From an uncultured Synechococcaceae cyanobacterium (GTDB lineage: Bacteria; Cyanobacteriota; Cyanobacteriia; PCC-6307; Cyanobiaceae): a DNA stretch of 64,000 bases. Under the pieces are notes generated by a model, which saw only the letters and a program-made list of their open reading frames with translations, was not told where the DNA came from and did no database searches. The DNA lies in contig CACAVZ010000005.1 in assembly GCA_902536065.1 (NCBI GenBank), forward strand, positions 1 through 64,000, written 5' to 3'. Both the position numbers and the translations under genes were made by a program. The stretch's first letter is position 1, and every line of letters starts with the position of its first letter. Of the stretch, positions 45,301 through 54,736 are shown in pieces.

Positions 45301-46317
45301 ATGAATTTTATAAAAGTTAAAGGGGTCTCAAAATCTTATTCAGATATCAATGCATTAAAAAATTTATCGATGGAAATTGAAGCTGGTACATTATTTGGAA
45401 TACTAGGTCCAAATGGTGCTGGTAAATCTACTCTAATAAAAATACTCGCTACTTTAATAGAGCCTGATAGCGGAGAAGTTTTTATAAATAATATTAATCT
45501 GATTAAAAATTCAAGGAAAATTAGAGAATTAATTGGTTATGTTGCCCAAGACATTGCACTTGATAAAATATTAACTGGACGAGAGCTTTTGGATTTTCAA
45601 TCAGATTTATATCACATTAATAAAAACAAAAAATTTGAAAGGATAAAGAAATTAATAGATCAATTAGAAATGAATAATTGGATTGATCGTAAGTGCGGAA
45701 CTTATTCAGGGGGAATGAAAAGAAGAATAGATCTTGCAGCTGGACTTTTACATTTGCCTCAAGTATTAATTTTGGATGAACCTACTGTTGGTTTAGATAT
45801 TGAAAGTAGAAATATTATATGGCAACTTTTGAAAGATTTGAGAAATAATGGAATGACCATTATTTTAAGCAGTCACTATCTTGATGAAATAGATAAATTA
45901 GCAGACAGATTGGTGATAATTGATGATGGAAGAGTTATAGCTCAAGGCACTCCTTCAGAGCTCAAAAATAAATTAGGAGGAGATAGAGTAACATTGAAAG
46001 TAAGAGAATTTAGTAATCAGGAAGAAGCAAAAAACATATGTCAAATTTTATCTTCAATAGATGGAATTAGTCAGATTATCATAAATGAAGCTCAAGGTTT
46101 CTCGATAAATTTTGTAGCAGATAAGAAAAAAGATTTACTTACGAAGATAAAAGTGGAATTGGCCTTCTCAAAGGTTGCAATTTTTTCTCTTACCCAAAGT
46201 CAGCCAAGCTTGGATGATGTATATCTACAGGCAACCGGGAAAACATTAATGGATGCTGAAATTTCTATGGCAGGTAAAAGAGATCTAAAAAAAGAATCAA
46301 AGCAATCCATGAGATAA
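45301..46317 (+). CDS. ABC-2 type transporter ATP-binding protein
   Basis: A 338-residue ATPase with Walker A GPNGAGKST (about 40-48), signature YSGGMKRRIDLAAGLLH, Walker B VLILDEPTVGLD and H-loop ILSSHYLDE. The C-terminal 110 residues form the DUF4162-like extension common to DrrA/NodI-type exporters. ATG at 45301 is preferred over the TTG directly before it. The paired permease begins 48 nt downstream. The substrate is unknown; drug, lipid or polysaccharide exporters are the family range. Confidence 0.88.
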   Translation: MNFIKVKGVSKSYSDINALKNLSMEIEAGTLFGILGPNGAGKSTLIKILATLIEPDSGEVFINNINLIKNSRKIRELIGYVAQDIALDKILTGRELLDFQSDLYHINKNKKFERIKKLIDQLEMNNWIDRKCGTYSGGMKRRIDLAAGLLHLPQVLILDEPTVGLDIESRNIIWQLLKDLRNNGMTIILSSHYLDEIDKLADRLVIIDDGRVIAQGTPSELKNKLGGDRVTLKVREFSNQEEAKNICQILSSIDGISQIIINEAQGFSINFVADKKKDLLTKIKVELAFSKVAIFSLTQSQPSLDDVYLQATGKTLMDAEISMAGKRDLKKESKQSMR

Positions 46318-46365
46318 AAAAATTTTTGGTTAACTAACTATAATGAGTACTAATTACTGCTAATT

Positions 46366-47190
46366 ATGGAATTACAACAGTATAATTTATTTTTTTTATA
46401 TCAAGAAACATTTGCCTTAACAAAGAGATTATTTATTCAATTAAAAAGAAGACCATCAACTCTTTTAGCAGGAATATTACAACCCATAATTTGGCTTTTT
46501 TTATTTGGAGCATTATTCTCTAAAGCTCCTGAAGGTTTTTTGCCAGGAGTTGATTCTTATGGGAATTTTTTAGGAGCAGGACTTATTGTTTTTACTGCTT
46601 TTAGTGGAGCCCTAAACTCTGGTCTTCCTCTAATGTTTGATAGAGAGTTTGGATTTCTTAATAGATTACTTGTGGCTCCTTTAACCAGTAGATTATCCAT
46701 AGTTTTATCATCTTTTTTTTACATAACAATCTTGAGCTTTGTTCAAAGTATTGTAATAATGATAGTTTCATACATTTTGGGTTATGGATGGCCCAACTTA
46801 TATGGTTTAGGAATTGTGTTTACAACACTAATTTTATTAGTTCTTTTTGTGACATCAATAAGTTTATGTTTAGCGTTTGTTTTGCCAGGACATATTGAAT
46901 TAATCGCTCTTATATTCGTAATAAATTTACCTCTTCTCTTTGCGAGTACTGCTTTAGCTCCAATTTCTTTTATGCCAAATTGGCTTGGATGGTTAGCTTC
47001 ATTAAATCCATTAACTTTTGCTATTGAGCCAATTAGGACTGCCTATACACAAACTATGGATTTAGAATTAGTGGCTTTACATGCCCCATATGGTGATTTA
47101 ACTTGTAAGAGTTGTATCTCAATTTTATTTTCTTTAACAGTTTTATCCTTGATTATTATAAGGCCTCTGTTAAATAGAAAGTTAAATTAG
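46366..47190 (+). CDS. ABC-2 type transporter permease
   Basis: A 274-residue integral membrane protein with about six helices of the ABC2_membrane type. The N-terminal cytosolic segment ends in KRRPSTLLAGILQPIIWLFLFGALF, and FDREFGFLNRLLVAPLTSRLSIVLSS and LGWLASLNPLTFAIEPIRTAY are conserved in DrrB/NodJ-like permeases. It directly follows its ATPase, so the two should form the exporter. The next gene starts 7 nt downstream. Confidence 0.88.
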   Translation: MELQQYNLFFLYQETFALTKRLFIQLKRRPSTLLAGILQPIIWLFLFGALFSKAPEGFLPGVDSYGNFLGAGLIVFTAFSGALNSGLPLMFDREFGFLNRLLVAPLTSRLSIVLSSFFYITILSFVQSIVIMIVSYILGYGWPNLYGLGIVFTTLILLVLFVTSISLCLAFVLPGHIELIALIFVINLPLLFASTALAPISFMPNWLGWLASLNPLTFAIEPIRTAYTQTMDLELVALHAPYGDLTCKSCISILFSLTVLSLIIIRPLLNRKLN

Positions 47191-47197
47191 AAATTTT

Positions 47198-47674
47198 ATG
47201 CTTTTAAAAAATCATTTAATAGAAGTTTTTAAACAAGCCTCTCTAGAAGATAATTCTTTGCTTAAAGAAAATATTGTTATTAAGTGGGTCCATAGATTTG
47301 GCTTTGATTCTTTAAATGATTTATTAAGCCATAGTCCAGTACTAGAGGAAAATCAGTATAAAGAAGTAAATCAAGAACAAATCTCTTTAATTGATGAAGT
47401 AGATAAAGAAGTAAATCAAGAACAAATCTCTTTAATTGATGAAGTAGATAAAGAAGTAAATCAAGAACAAATCAAATTTGAATTAAAAAATTTAGGAAAT
47501 ATAGAAGAAACTAAGTGGGAATCCAATGGAGTGGAAATTTCTTGCGGTAATGGAGTATTTAGCAATAATCAAAATTCTAATAATAATGAAAAACTCATCG
47601 ATAACCAAAAATTACCACTGCCTAATATTAAAAATTTAAGAAAGTGGATTAACAACGATAAAAAAGCTAGTTAG
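47198..47674 (+). CDS. Small acidic protein with 15-residue tandem repeats
   Basis: A 158-residue soluble protein of unknown function. Residues 1-50 look globular (LIEVFKQASLEDNSLLKENIVIKWVHRFGFDSLNDLL). Residues about 56-92 are 2.5 copies of a 15-residue repeat (EVNQEQISLIDEVDK). An Asn/Ser-rich linker and a basic tail (NIKNLRKWINNDKKAS) follow. It starts 7 nt after the exporter permease, so it may be expressed with it, and converges on groL with a 3-nt gap. Confidence 0.65.
   Translation: MLLKNHLIEVFKQASLEDNSLLKENIVIKWVHRFGFDSLNDLLSHSPVLEENQYKEVNQEQISLIDEVDKEVNQEQISLIDEVDKEVNQEQIKFELKNLGNIEETKWESNGVEISCGNGVFSNNQNSNNNEKLIDNQKLPLPNIKNLRKWINNDKKAS
47363..47472 (+). repeat. 45-bp in-frame tandem repeat (2.5 copies)
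   Basis: Copies one and two (47363-47407 and 47408-47452) look identical at the nucleotide level; copy three is partial and runs to about 47472. The period is 15 codons, so unit changes preserve the frame. Identical copies imply a recent expansion or continued homogenisation. Confidence 0.9.
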
Positions 47675-47679
47675 CTTTT
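47662..47679. terminator. Possible bidirectional stem-loop at convergent gene ends
   Basis: An 8-bp perfect inverted repeat AAAAGCTA/TAGCTTTT with a 2-nt centre lies across the stops of the repeat protein and groL. The A/T flanks would give a short T-run on both strands. The tiny loop lowers confidence. Confidence 0.35.
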
Positions 47680-49423
47680 ACATCATACCTGGCATTCCCA
47701 TGCCACCCATTCCTGGCATGCCCATGCCACCCATACCTGGCATTCCCATGCCACCCATACCTGGCATTCCCATGCCACCCATTCCTGGCATTCCCATGCC
47801 ACCCATTCCTCCCATTGGATCTGCACCTGGTCCTCCAGGGGCTGCGGCTTCAGGCTCTGGAATGTCGGCCATCGCAACTTCTGTTGTGAGGAGCATAGCT
47901 GCAATAGATACTGAATCTTGAAGAGCTAATCTTATTACTTTGGTTGGATCTAATATCCCTGAATCTTTTAAATCCTCATATTTGCCTGAATTAGCATTAA
48001 AGCCTTTGTTAAGTCTTTTAATTTCAGCGACAACAACATCTCCATTAAAACCAGCATTTTTTGCTATTTGTTTGGTGGGTTCCAAGAGGGCTTCTTTGAC
48101 TATATTTATCCCTGTTCTTAAATCATCTGAAGATGTTTCACTTAAATTTAAAAGGTCATTTGATATTTCAATTAACGTTTGTCCTCCTCCAGAAACAACA
48201 CCCTCTTCAATAGCAGCTTTCGTAGCATTAAGGGAATCTTCGATTCTTAATTTTTTATACTTCATCTCTGTTTCTGTAGCAGCTCCTACTTTGATAAGAG
48301 CTACTCCTCCAGCTAGTTTGGCTATCCTTTCATTGATTTTATCTTGATCATACTCAGATTCAGTTATATTAACTTCTCTCTTTAATTTCTCTACTCTCTC
48401 TTTAACTAAATCTTTAGTGTCTTCGAAGGCAACAATTGTAGTTTTGTCCTTTGTGATTGTTATTTTTTTTGCTTTACCTAAATCATTAATCGATACTTTA
48501 TCAAGTGTCATCGATTTATCTTCGCTAATTAACTTAGCCCCTGTAAGAATTGCAATATCTTCGAGGGCAGCTTTTCTTCTCTCACCAAATAAAGGAGCCC
48601 TTACGGAAGCAACATTTAAAACCCCACTATTCTTATTTAAAACCAGAGTAGTTAAAGCCTCTCCTTCGATATCTTCAGCAAGAATTAGAAAAGGTGAGCC
48701 TGACTTCTGAATTTCTTCAAGTATTGGAACTAGATCAACTAAAGTAGAGACTTTTTGATCAGTTATTAATATTTTAGGATTTTCAAGTTCACAAACTTGT
48801 CTTTCTTGGTCTGTTACAAAATATGGAGAACTATAACCTCTATCAAAAGACATACCTTCAGTTATATCTAATTCTGTTTCTAATGATTGCGATTCTTCGA
48901 CAGTTATTACACCATCTGAAGTAACAATATCCATTGCTTTCGAAATTATAGATCCAATTTCTTCATCACCTCCAGCACTGACTGTTGCAACTTTTTGGAT
49001 GTCAGAACCACTTAATGAAATACTTTTGGAACTTAATTTTTCTAAGACAAAAGATAGGCCTGCCTCCATACCTTTTTTTAACTCCATAGGGTTTGCGCCA
49101 GAAGCAATATTTTTCAATCCCTCCTGAATCATCTTCTGAGTCAAAATAGTCGCTGTTGTTGTACCATCACCAGCACTCTCTTTTGTCTTGGATGCCACTT
49201 GTTCTATTAATTTTGCACCTAAATTAGAAATAGGGTTTTCAATCTCAATCTCTTTAGCAACAGTGGATCCATCTCTTACTATATCTGGCGAACCAAATTT
49301 TCTTTCTATTACTACGTTTTTTGCCTTCGGACCAATAGTAACCTTTACTGCATTAGCTACGAAATTTACACCTTTTTCTAGCGCTTCTCTTGATTCATTA
49401 GAAAAACTTAACTGTTTTGCCAT
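47678..49423 (-). CDS. groL: 60 kDa chaperonin GroEL (stand-alone copy)
   Basis: A 581-residue chaperonin that folds proteins in an ATP-driven double ring. The ATP-binding DGTTTAT block (about 87-93), [10 protein letters not shown] and [12 protein letters not shown] are intact. After about residue 525 it has a Pro/Ala stretch and then a long C-terminal tail of GMPGMGGM octapeptide repeats ending MM. No groES gene is adjacent, so this is the solitary groEL of the two usually present in cyanobacteria. No CIRCE inverted repeat is visible upstream. Confidence 0.95.
   Translation of the reverse strand: MAKQLSFSNESREALEKGVNFVANAVKVTIGPKAKNVVIERKFGSPDIVRDGSTVAKEIEIENPISNLGAKLIEQVASKTKESAGDGTTTATILTQKMIQEGLKNIASGANPMELKKGMEAGLSFVLEKLSSKSISLSGSDIQKVATVSAGGDEEIGSIISKAMDIVTSDGVITVEESQSLETELDITEGMSFDRGYSSPYFVTDQERQVCELENPKILITDQKVSTLVDLVPILEEIQKSGSPFLILAEDIEGEALTTLVLNKNSGVLNVASVRAPLFGERRKAALEDIAILTGAKLISEDKSMTLDKVSINDLGKAKKITITKDKTTIVAFEDTKDLVKERVEKLKREVNITESEYDQDKINERIAKLAGGVALIKVGAATETEMKYKKLRIEDSLNATKAAIEEGVVSGGGQTLIEISNDLLNLSETSSDDLRTGINIVKEALLEPTKQIAKNAGFNGDVVVAEIKRLNKGFNANSGKYEDLKDSGILDPTKVIRLALQDSVSIAAMLLTTEVAMADIPEPEAAAPGGPGADPMGGMGGMGMPGMGGMGMPGMGGMGMPGMGGMGMPGMGGMGMPGMM
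47688..47811 (-). repeat. 24-bp tandem repeats encoding the GroEL tail
   Basis: About five copies of a 24-nt unit encode the GMPGMGGM octapeptide at the C-terminus of groL. The copies differ only at a few third positions, e.g. ATT versus ATA or ATG. Similar GGM tails are normal in GroEL, but this one is long and regular. Confidence 0.85.
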
Positions 49424-49554
49424 GTTTACTGGATCTTTTATCTTATTCTAATCTCCCATAGAATCATTTTTAAGGGATATTTAATTAAGTGGGGAAAGCC
49501 GAATTTCTTTTAATGAGACATACAAATTAAGTCAAATAAGAGTATCTTTAAGAT

Positions 49555-49734
49555 ATGAATGAAACAAATAATCTCATTTTTACTCTTACCGCAATCCTCG
49601 CGATTGCTATGACACTAATATATTTTCCTCTTAGGTTTTTCTTAACTTTAACGGCTAGAAGTCGAAGACTAAAGCTCTTACAAAAAATTAGAAGATTAAG
49701 AGATGAATTGGGCCAACCTTACGAAAGTACATAA
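49555..49734 (+). CDS. 59-aa single-pass membrane protein
   Basis: ATG to TAA encodes 59 residues: a short N-terminus (MNETN), a hydrophobic helix (about 6-32, NLIFTLTAILAIAMTLIYFPLRFFL) and a strongly basic tail (TARSRRLKLLQKIRRLRDELGQPYEST). The pattern is a membrane anchor with a positively charged cytosolic tail. The stop directly abuts the convergent fabG stop at 49735. I recognise no named family; the well-formed ORF and tight packing support a real gene. Confidence 0.6.
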   Translation: MNETNNLIFTLTAILAIAMTLIYFPLRFFLTLTARSRRLKLLQKIRRLRDELGQPYEST

Positions 49735-50484
49735 TTAAATACTCATACCACCATCAATACTAATTGTTTGCCCTGTAATGTAACTTCCAGCATTACTTGC
49801 AACTAAAAATGATACTAAATTTGCAATTTGAGAACAATTTCCTAATTTCCCCAAAGGAATAACTTTAAGAATATCTTCAGTATTAAGTTTTTCAGTCATC
49901 TCTGTTTCGATAAAGCCTGGAGCTATTGCGTTTACGTTTATACCTCTTGAAGCAAATTCTTTAGCGCAAGTTTTGGTGAATCCAATAACTCCAGCTTTGG
50001 CTGCAGAATAATTTGCTTGACCGGGATTACCAATTAATCCAACAACAGATGAAATATTTACTATACTTCCACTTCTTTTTTTCATCATAAATTTTGAAGC
50101 ATATTTTGTACAAAGAAAAACTCCTTTTAAGTTTGTATTTAGTACGTCATCCCATTGTTCCGATTTCATTCTCATCAATAGTCCATCTCTAGTAATACCA
50201 GCATTATTAATGAGGATATCAATGGTGCCATTAATTTTGATAATTTCTTCAAAAGCTGAACTTACAGAATCTTCTTTTGAAACATCAAACTTTAATTTAT
50301 GAGCTTTACCTCTCAAATTTTTTATTGAATTCACAACTTCTTCAGCTTTTTCATCAGAAGAAGAGTAATTAATAAAAACTTCTGCTCCTAAGCGGCTTAG
50401 TTCTAAAGCAATTTCTTTACCAATTCCTCTGCTAGCTCCAGTGATTAAAGCAACTTTGCCTGATAATGAATCTGTATTGGACAT
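49735..50484 (-). CDS. fabG: 3-oxoacyl-[acyl-carrier-protein] reductase
   Basis: A 249-residue short-chain dehydrogenase that reduces 3-oxoacyl-ACP in fatty acid synthesis. The NADPH-binding TGASRGIG is at about 15-22, NNAG at about 92-95, the catalytic serine lies in NISSVVG and the YxxxK in YSAAKAG. The FIETEM-type motif and C-terminal GQTISIDGGMSI are typical of FabG. It is divergent from ispD. Confidence 0.95.
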   Translation of the reverse strand: MSNTDSLSGKVALITGASRGIGKEIALELSRLGAEVFINYSSSDEKAEEVVNSIKNLRGKAHKLKFDVSKEDSVSSAFEEIIKINGTIDILINNAGITRDGLLMRMKSEQWDDVLNTNLKGVFLCTKYASKFMMKKRSGSIVNISSVVGLIGNPGQANYSAAKAGVIGFTKTCAKEFASRGINVNAIAPGFIETEMTEKLNTEDILKVIPLGKLGNCSQIANLVSFLVASNAGSYITGQTISIDGGMSI

Positions 50485-50576
50485 TATGAAATTTTATAAT
50501 TTTCAATCGTAGTACTATTTGTGTAAAGATATTGCTTTTATTTATAATTATCTAGAAAATATTAAGACCTTCTATT

Positions 50577-51248
50577 GTGCACTTTTTAATACCAGCTGCA
50601 GGGAGCGGTAGCAGAATGAAAGCTGGAAAAAATAAATTACTTATTGATTTAGAGGGAGAGTCTTTGATTTATTGGACACTTAAATCTGTATTTTCTGCAA
50701 GCTCAGTAAATTGGGTCGGAATAATTGGACAACCGAAAGATAAAAATTTATTATTAAATTCAGCAAAGGATTTTGCCCATAAAGTTCATTGGATAAATGG
50801 TGGTGAAACCAGACAACAGTCAGTTTTTAATGGTTTAAAAGCGTTACCAAAAGATGCTGAAAAAGTTTTAATACATGATGGTGCTAGATGTCTAATTAAT
50901 CCTGAATTAATTGACCAATGTGCTAGGCAACTAGATGAAAATGAAGCTGTTATTTTGGCTACTAAGGTAACTGACACAATAAAGATTGTTGATAATGAAG
51001 GTTTTATTAAAGAAACACCAGATAGAAATTATTTATGGGCAGCGCAAACTCCTCAGGGCTTTTTAGTAGATAGCTTAAAAAAAGCTCATAAGATGGCAAT
51101 TGATAAAAACTGGAAAGTCACGGATGATGCCTCACTATTCGAAATGCTTAATTTGAAAGTGAAGATTATTGAAGGAACTTATTCAAATATAAAAATTACA
51201 TCCCCTATAGATTTGAAAATAGCAAAACTTTTTGTGAAGAACCCCTAG
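50577..51248 (+). CDS. ispD: 2-C-methyl-D-erythritol 4-phosphate cytidylyltransferase
   Basis: A 223-residue enzyme of the MEP isoprenoid pathway that transfers CMP to methylerythritol phosphate. The nucleotide-binding PAAGSGSRMKAGKNK is at 6-20, VLIHDGARCL at about 98-107 and AAQTPQGF at about 158-165; TDDASLFE follows. The start is GTG, which places the conserved PAAGSG motif at the expected distance. It converges directly on the LD-carboxypeptidase gene with no gap. Confidence 0.94.
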   Translation: MHFLIPAAGSGSRMKAGKNKLLIDLEGESLIYWTLKSVFSASSVNWVGIIGQPKDKNLLLNSAKDFAHKVHWINGGETRQQSVFNGLKALPKDAEKVLIHDGARCLINPELIDQCARQLDENEAVILATKVTDTIKIVDNEGFIKETPDRNYLWAAQTPQGFLVDSLKKAHKMAIDKNWKVTDDASLFEMLNLKVKIIEGTYSNIKITSPIDLKIAKLFVKNP

Positions 51249-52118
51249 TTAAAAAGGTGTATCGATACTAAGAATGCCATTGTCACCATTTAAGGTGGCT
51301 TCGTATCCTAAAGGAATGCAAGCATTTCCCGATATGTGGCCTATTGGGAGGTCAAAAAGAATAGGAAAATCAAATTCTTGGAGTCTTTCAATAATGCAGT
51401 TTTTTAGTAAATCTTTCCATTCAAGGTCGCAGGAATCATTAGAAAAACTTCCGAATCCAATACCAGCAATTTCAGTAAGTGTTTTTGTCATTCTGAGGTA
51501 AGTCAACATACGATCAATTTTATAAATATCTTCATTAATATCTTCAAAAATTATTATTTTTCCTTTGCAGTCAGGAAAGTGATTTGTACCAATTAAAAAA
51601 GTAGCAATAGTTAAGTTAGAAACGATAATTTCCCCTTTAGCTTTTCCAGCTCTTAAAGGAATTCCTCTTATATCCTCAACATATCCCTCAAAAAGTAAAT
51701 TTCTTAATCTCTTTAGACTCCATTCTGGCTCTTTGAAAAGGGTAGTAACCATTGGGCCATGAATAGAACCTATAAATCCTTGAGAATATTTAGATAGTAA
51801 TAAAGAACATGTATCTGAGAATCCAAGCATTAAACCATGCTGCCAAGGAGGTTCTTTTTCTAAAAGTCTTGCTGAACCCCAGCCTCCTTTTGCGAAAATG
51901 ATTAGCTTACTATTTTGTGCTTTTCCCAGTTCTTCAAATCTAGTTAAATCATCACCTGCAAAATAACCAAATTTTTTTGATAGAGAATTATTTTTATTAA
52001 TTTCCAAGCCCCAGTTTCTTAAGATTTCTATGCCTTTTTGAAAATTTTCGTCTTCATCAATGAAGGAGCCTGGAGCTAAAATGTCTATTTGATCCCCTTT
52101 TTTTAATCTAAAAACCAT
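51249..52118 (-). CDS. LD-carboxypeptidase (peptidase family S66)
   Basis: A 289-residue S66 family serine peptidase. GDQIDILAPGSF is at the N-terminus and the nucleophile serine lies in LGFSDTCSLLL (about 99-109). C-terminal LPIGHISGNACIPLGYEATL includes the catalytic His. In bacteria these enzymes cut the tetrapeptide of peptidoglycan for recycling, or cleave microcin-like peptides (MccF). With murE, a penicillin-binding protein and lgt in the window, envelope recycling is the simpler reading. It is followed by ubiA upstream on the same strand. Confidence 0.88.
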   Translation of the reverse strand: MVFRLKKGDQIDILAPGSFIDEDENFQKGIEILRNWGLEINKNNSLSKKFGYFAGDDLTRFEELGKAQNSKLIIFAKGGWGSARLLEKEPPWQHGLMLGFSDTCSLLLSKYSQGFIGSIHGPMVTTLFKEPEWSLKRLRNLLFEGYVEDIRGIPLRAGKAKGEIIVSNLTIATFLIGTNHFPDCKGKIIIFEDINEDIYKIDRMLTYLRMTKTLTEIAGIGFGSFSNDSCDLEWKDLLKNCIIERLQEFDFPILFDLPIGHISGNACIPLGYEATLNGDNGILSIDTPF

Positions 52119-52127
52119 TTTTAGAAT

Positions 52128-53036
52128 TCATGAGGCAATAATAATTCCTAATAAAAGGACTCCTCCATAAATTGATTGATTTTTGAAGTGATTCCCAATA
52201 TTTTTTATTGATTGCTTTTCCTCAGGAAATACTTTTAGTATATCTCTCTGCATTAAGATTGACGTTGTAAGCCAAATTGGCCAAAAAATAAAATCCATTT
52301 GATTAATAAATCCACATAATGCTAAAAAACAAGAAGTTAAAAAATAACAAATTTGAATAGTTATTCTTGTTTTGTTCTGGAGGTTAACAGCGGAACTATT
52401 TATTCCAATTTTGATATCATATTTTTTATCTGCTAAAGCATAAATCGTGTCAAAGCCAAAAGTCCAAAAAATAGTAGCTAGCCAGCAAAATAATAAAACA
52501 ATACTATTTAAATTGCCTTCATTTGCGGCCCAGGGAATTAAGACAGCAAAACCCCAGCATATAGATAAGATTAATTGAGGATATTTAAACCATCTTTTGG
52601 CAGAAGGATAAATTAAAATAATAGGTAAGGCTAAAAAAGCAAGTGAAATGGAAAGGATTCTGCCATGCTGAGGTAGTGACAAAGTTAAAAAGAAGCTACA
52701 AAAAATTAAAAAGAAAAGAATTGAATAAGCCGTTTTAAGACTGATTTTATTTGCAGCTAGAGGTCTATTTTTTGTCCTAAAAACTCTTTGATCAATTTTT
52801 TTGTCCCAAATATCATTTACTACGCAGCCTAATCCACTTACTAGAAGTCCTCCCAGTATTATTCTTAGCAACATTAATAGTGTTGGATTAGCATCTGGGG
52901 TTAAATATAAACTCCATCCAGCAGGAATAAGTAAGATCATTCTTCCAGTCGGCTTATTCCACCTTAATAATTCAAAAAAAGTAACTAATTTAATTTGTAG
53001 ATTTTTATTTTGCATATAAACTATTGTATATTTCAT
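52128..53036 (-). CDS. ubiA: 4-hydroxybenzoate polyprenyltransferase
   Basis: A 302-residue membrane prenyltransferase of the UbiA family. The prenyl diphosphate-binding motif is NDIWDKKIDQRVFRTKNRPLA at 74-94 and the second Asp-rich motif lies in DTIYALADKKYDIKIGINSSAV. In cyanobacteria it makes the first prenylated intermediate of plastoquinone. A second ATG at 53015 could be the start, because the first seven residues (MKYTIVY) are not clearly conserved. It lies 9 nt upstream of the LD-carboxypeptidase gene and is divergent from ppx. Confidence 0.93.
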   Translation of the reverse strand: MKYTIVYMQNKNLQIKLVTFFELLRWNKPTGRMILLIPAGWSLYLTPDANPTLLMLLRIILGGLLVSGLGCVVNDIWDKKIDQRVFRTKNRPLAANKISLKTAYSILFFLIFCSFFLTLSLPQHGRILSISLAFLALPIILIYPSAKRWFKYPQLILSICWGFAVLIPWAANEGNLNSIVLLFCWLATIFWTFGFDTIYALADKKYDIKIGINSSAVNLQNKTRITIQICYFLTSCFLALCGFINQMDFIFWPIWLTTSILMQRDILKVFPEEKQSIKNIGNHFKNQSIYGGVLLLGIIIAS

Positions 53037-53140
53037 AACTTTAAATAATCTTACTAGGATTAAATGATTTCTATTATTTAATAATCAATATTGGGTATAT
53101 TAATTAATGGATTAAAGATATCTGCATCTTATAAAAAGAA

Positions 53141-54736
53141 ATGATACTGAAACAAGATTTAAGATATGTTCAAGAAAAGCAAATTTTAGTAGCTTCTATA
53201 GATATTGGAACTAACTCTACGCATCTCTTGATAGCAGAAATTAATTTAGAATTAAAATCATTTTCAATAAAATTCACTGATAAATCAACCACTCGCCTTG
53301 GAGAAAGAGATGAGGAGGGTAATCTTACTGATGAATCAATCCAAAGAGCATTAGTTACTCTTAAGAGATTTAAGGAATATTGTAAAAGCAATGGAGTAAA
53401 ACAAATAGTAACAGCAGCAACAAGTGCAGTTAGGGAAGCTCCAAACGGTCAAGATTTTATTAGAAGAGTTCTTGATGAAACTGATATTCAAATAGAAATG
53501 ATAAGTGGTTCAGAGGAAGCCAGATTAATTTACCTTGGTGTTCTTTCAGGTATGGCTTTTGAAGATCAGTCTTTTGTAATCATAGATATTGGAGGAGGAT
53601 CTACAGAATTAATACTTGCTGATAAAAAAGATGCTATTGCTCTTACCAGTTCGAGAATTGGTGCGGTAAAACTAAAAAATGATTTTTTAAATAGAGAGTC
53701 TATTAATTCAGAAAGATCGAGTTTCCTAAAAACTTTTATTGAAGGATCTTTAGAACCAGCTGTCCGAAAAATAAAGAGTAGATCTAAGGGAGATAAGTCT
53801 TTATCTATGATTGCAACCAGCGGCACCTCAACCTCATTAGGAAATTTGATTTCAGATGATTTGGGAGAATCCAAACAAAAGTTGCATGGTTATAAATTTA
53901 AAAAAGAAAATTTACAAAATGTATTGGAGAAACTTATTAAATTGCCAGTTTCGGAAATTAAGAAAATCCCTTCGTTAAGTGAGAGAAGAGCAGAAATAAT
54001 TGTTCCAGGAGCATTGATATTAAATACTGCAATGGAGATGTTGAACTTTAATGAATTAACAATCAGTGAGAGGGCGCTTCGAGAGGGTTTGGTTGTAGAT
54101 TGGATGCTTCGTAAAGGGATAATTAAAAATGAGTTAAATATTCAAAGCAATATTAGAAAAACAACAATAGTTCATCAGGCTAGAAAGTTTGGAGTAGATA
54201 ATAAAAGAGCTGCAAAGGTTATTGATATTGCCTTTCAAATTTATGATCAGACTAAAAATATCTTTCACAGCGATAATGACCCTAAAGCCAAAGAACTTCT
54301 TTGGGCAGCTTGTAATCTTTATAATTGTGGGAAATACGTGAATGTTGGTTCATATCATAAACACTCTTGGTACTTAATAAAAAATTGTGAGTTGTTGGGA
54401 TATTCTGAAGCAGAAACAAATATTATTGCTTCAATTGCTAGATACCATAGAAAGACTCTACCTAAGAAAAGACATGATTCTTGGCAAAATTTAATCTCCA
54501 AAGAACATAAAACATTAGTGCTTGAAATGTCATTAATCCTGAGACTATCAGCATCTCTTGATCAAAGCCCCGACAAGGTGATCTCCTCAGTTCAAATAAA
54601 ATTGCAGGAAAATATTCTTACATTTGAACTTTTACCTTTAAATAAAAACCATAATCTTCTTCTTGAGAAATGGAACTTAGGATTATGCCGTAATGTAATA
54701 AAAGAACTAAAGAATTTGGAATTAAAAGTTATTTAG
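53141..54736 (+). CDS. ppx: Exopolyphosphatase (Ppx/GppA family)
   Basis: A 531-residue ASKHA-fold phosphatase that releases phosphate from polyphosphate or converts pppGpp. The N-terminal VASIDIGTNSTHLLIAEI and RLGE motifs are present, IDIGGGSTEL lies near 148-157, and SGTSTSLG and SERALREG follow. The C-terminal HD-like domain (HQARKFG, SYHKHSWYL, YHRK) is present. Length matches the long cyanobacterial Ppx. Its end overlaps the convergent RodZ-like gene by 8 nt. Confidence 0.93.
   Translation: MILKQDLRYVQEKQILVASIDIGTNSTHLLIAEINLELKSFSIKFTDKSTTRLGERDEEGNLTDESIQRALVTLKRFKEYCKSNGVKQIVTAATSAVREAPNGQDFIRRVLDETDIQIEMISGSEEARLIYLGVLSGMAFEDQSFVIIDIGGGSTELILADKKDAIALTSSRIGAVKLKNDFLNRESINSERSSFLKTFIEGSLEPAVRKIKSRSKGDKSLSMIATSGTSTSLGNLISDDLGESKQKLHGYKFKKENLQNVLEKLIKLPVSEIKKIPSLSERRAEIIVPGALILNTAMEMLNFNELTISERALREGLVVDWMLRKGIIKNELNIQSNIRKTTIVHQARKFGVDNKRAAKVIDIAFQIYDQTKNIFHSDNDPKAKELLWAACNLYNCGKYVNVGSYHKHSWYLIKNCELLGYSEAETNIIASIARYHRKTLPKKRHDSWQNLISKEHKTLVLEMSLILRLSASLDQSPDKVISSVQIKLQENILTFELLPLNKNHNLLLEKWNLGLCRNVIKELKNLELKVI

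Noticed and set aside
47363..47811. Tandem repeats considered as a CRISPR array
   Set aside because: The repeats are directly adjacent without unique spacers, in frame with genes, and encode peptide repeats. No cas genes are present.
47700..47921. Plus-strand Pro/Met/Ile repeat ORF over the groL 3' end
   Set aside because: It is a shadow of the [14 protein letters not shown] repeats. groL is full length and highly conserved on the other strand.
49424..49554. CIRCE heat-shock operator upstream of groL
   Set aside because: The GCACTC-N9-GAGTGC inverted repeat is not present in this region.
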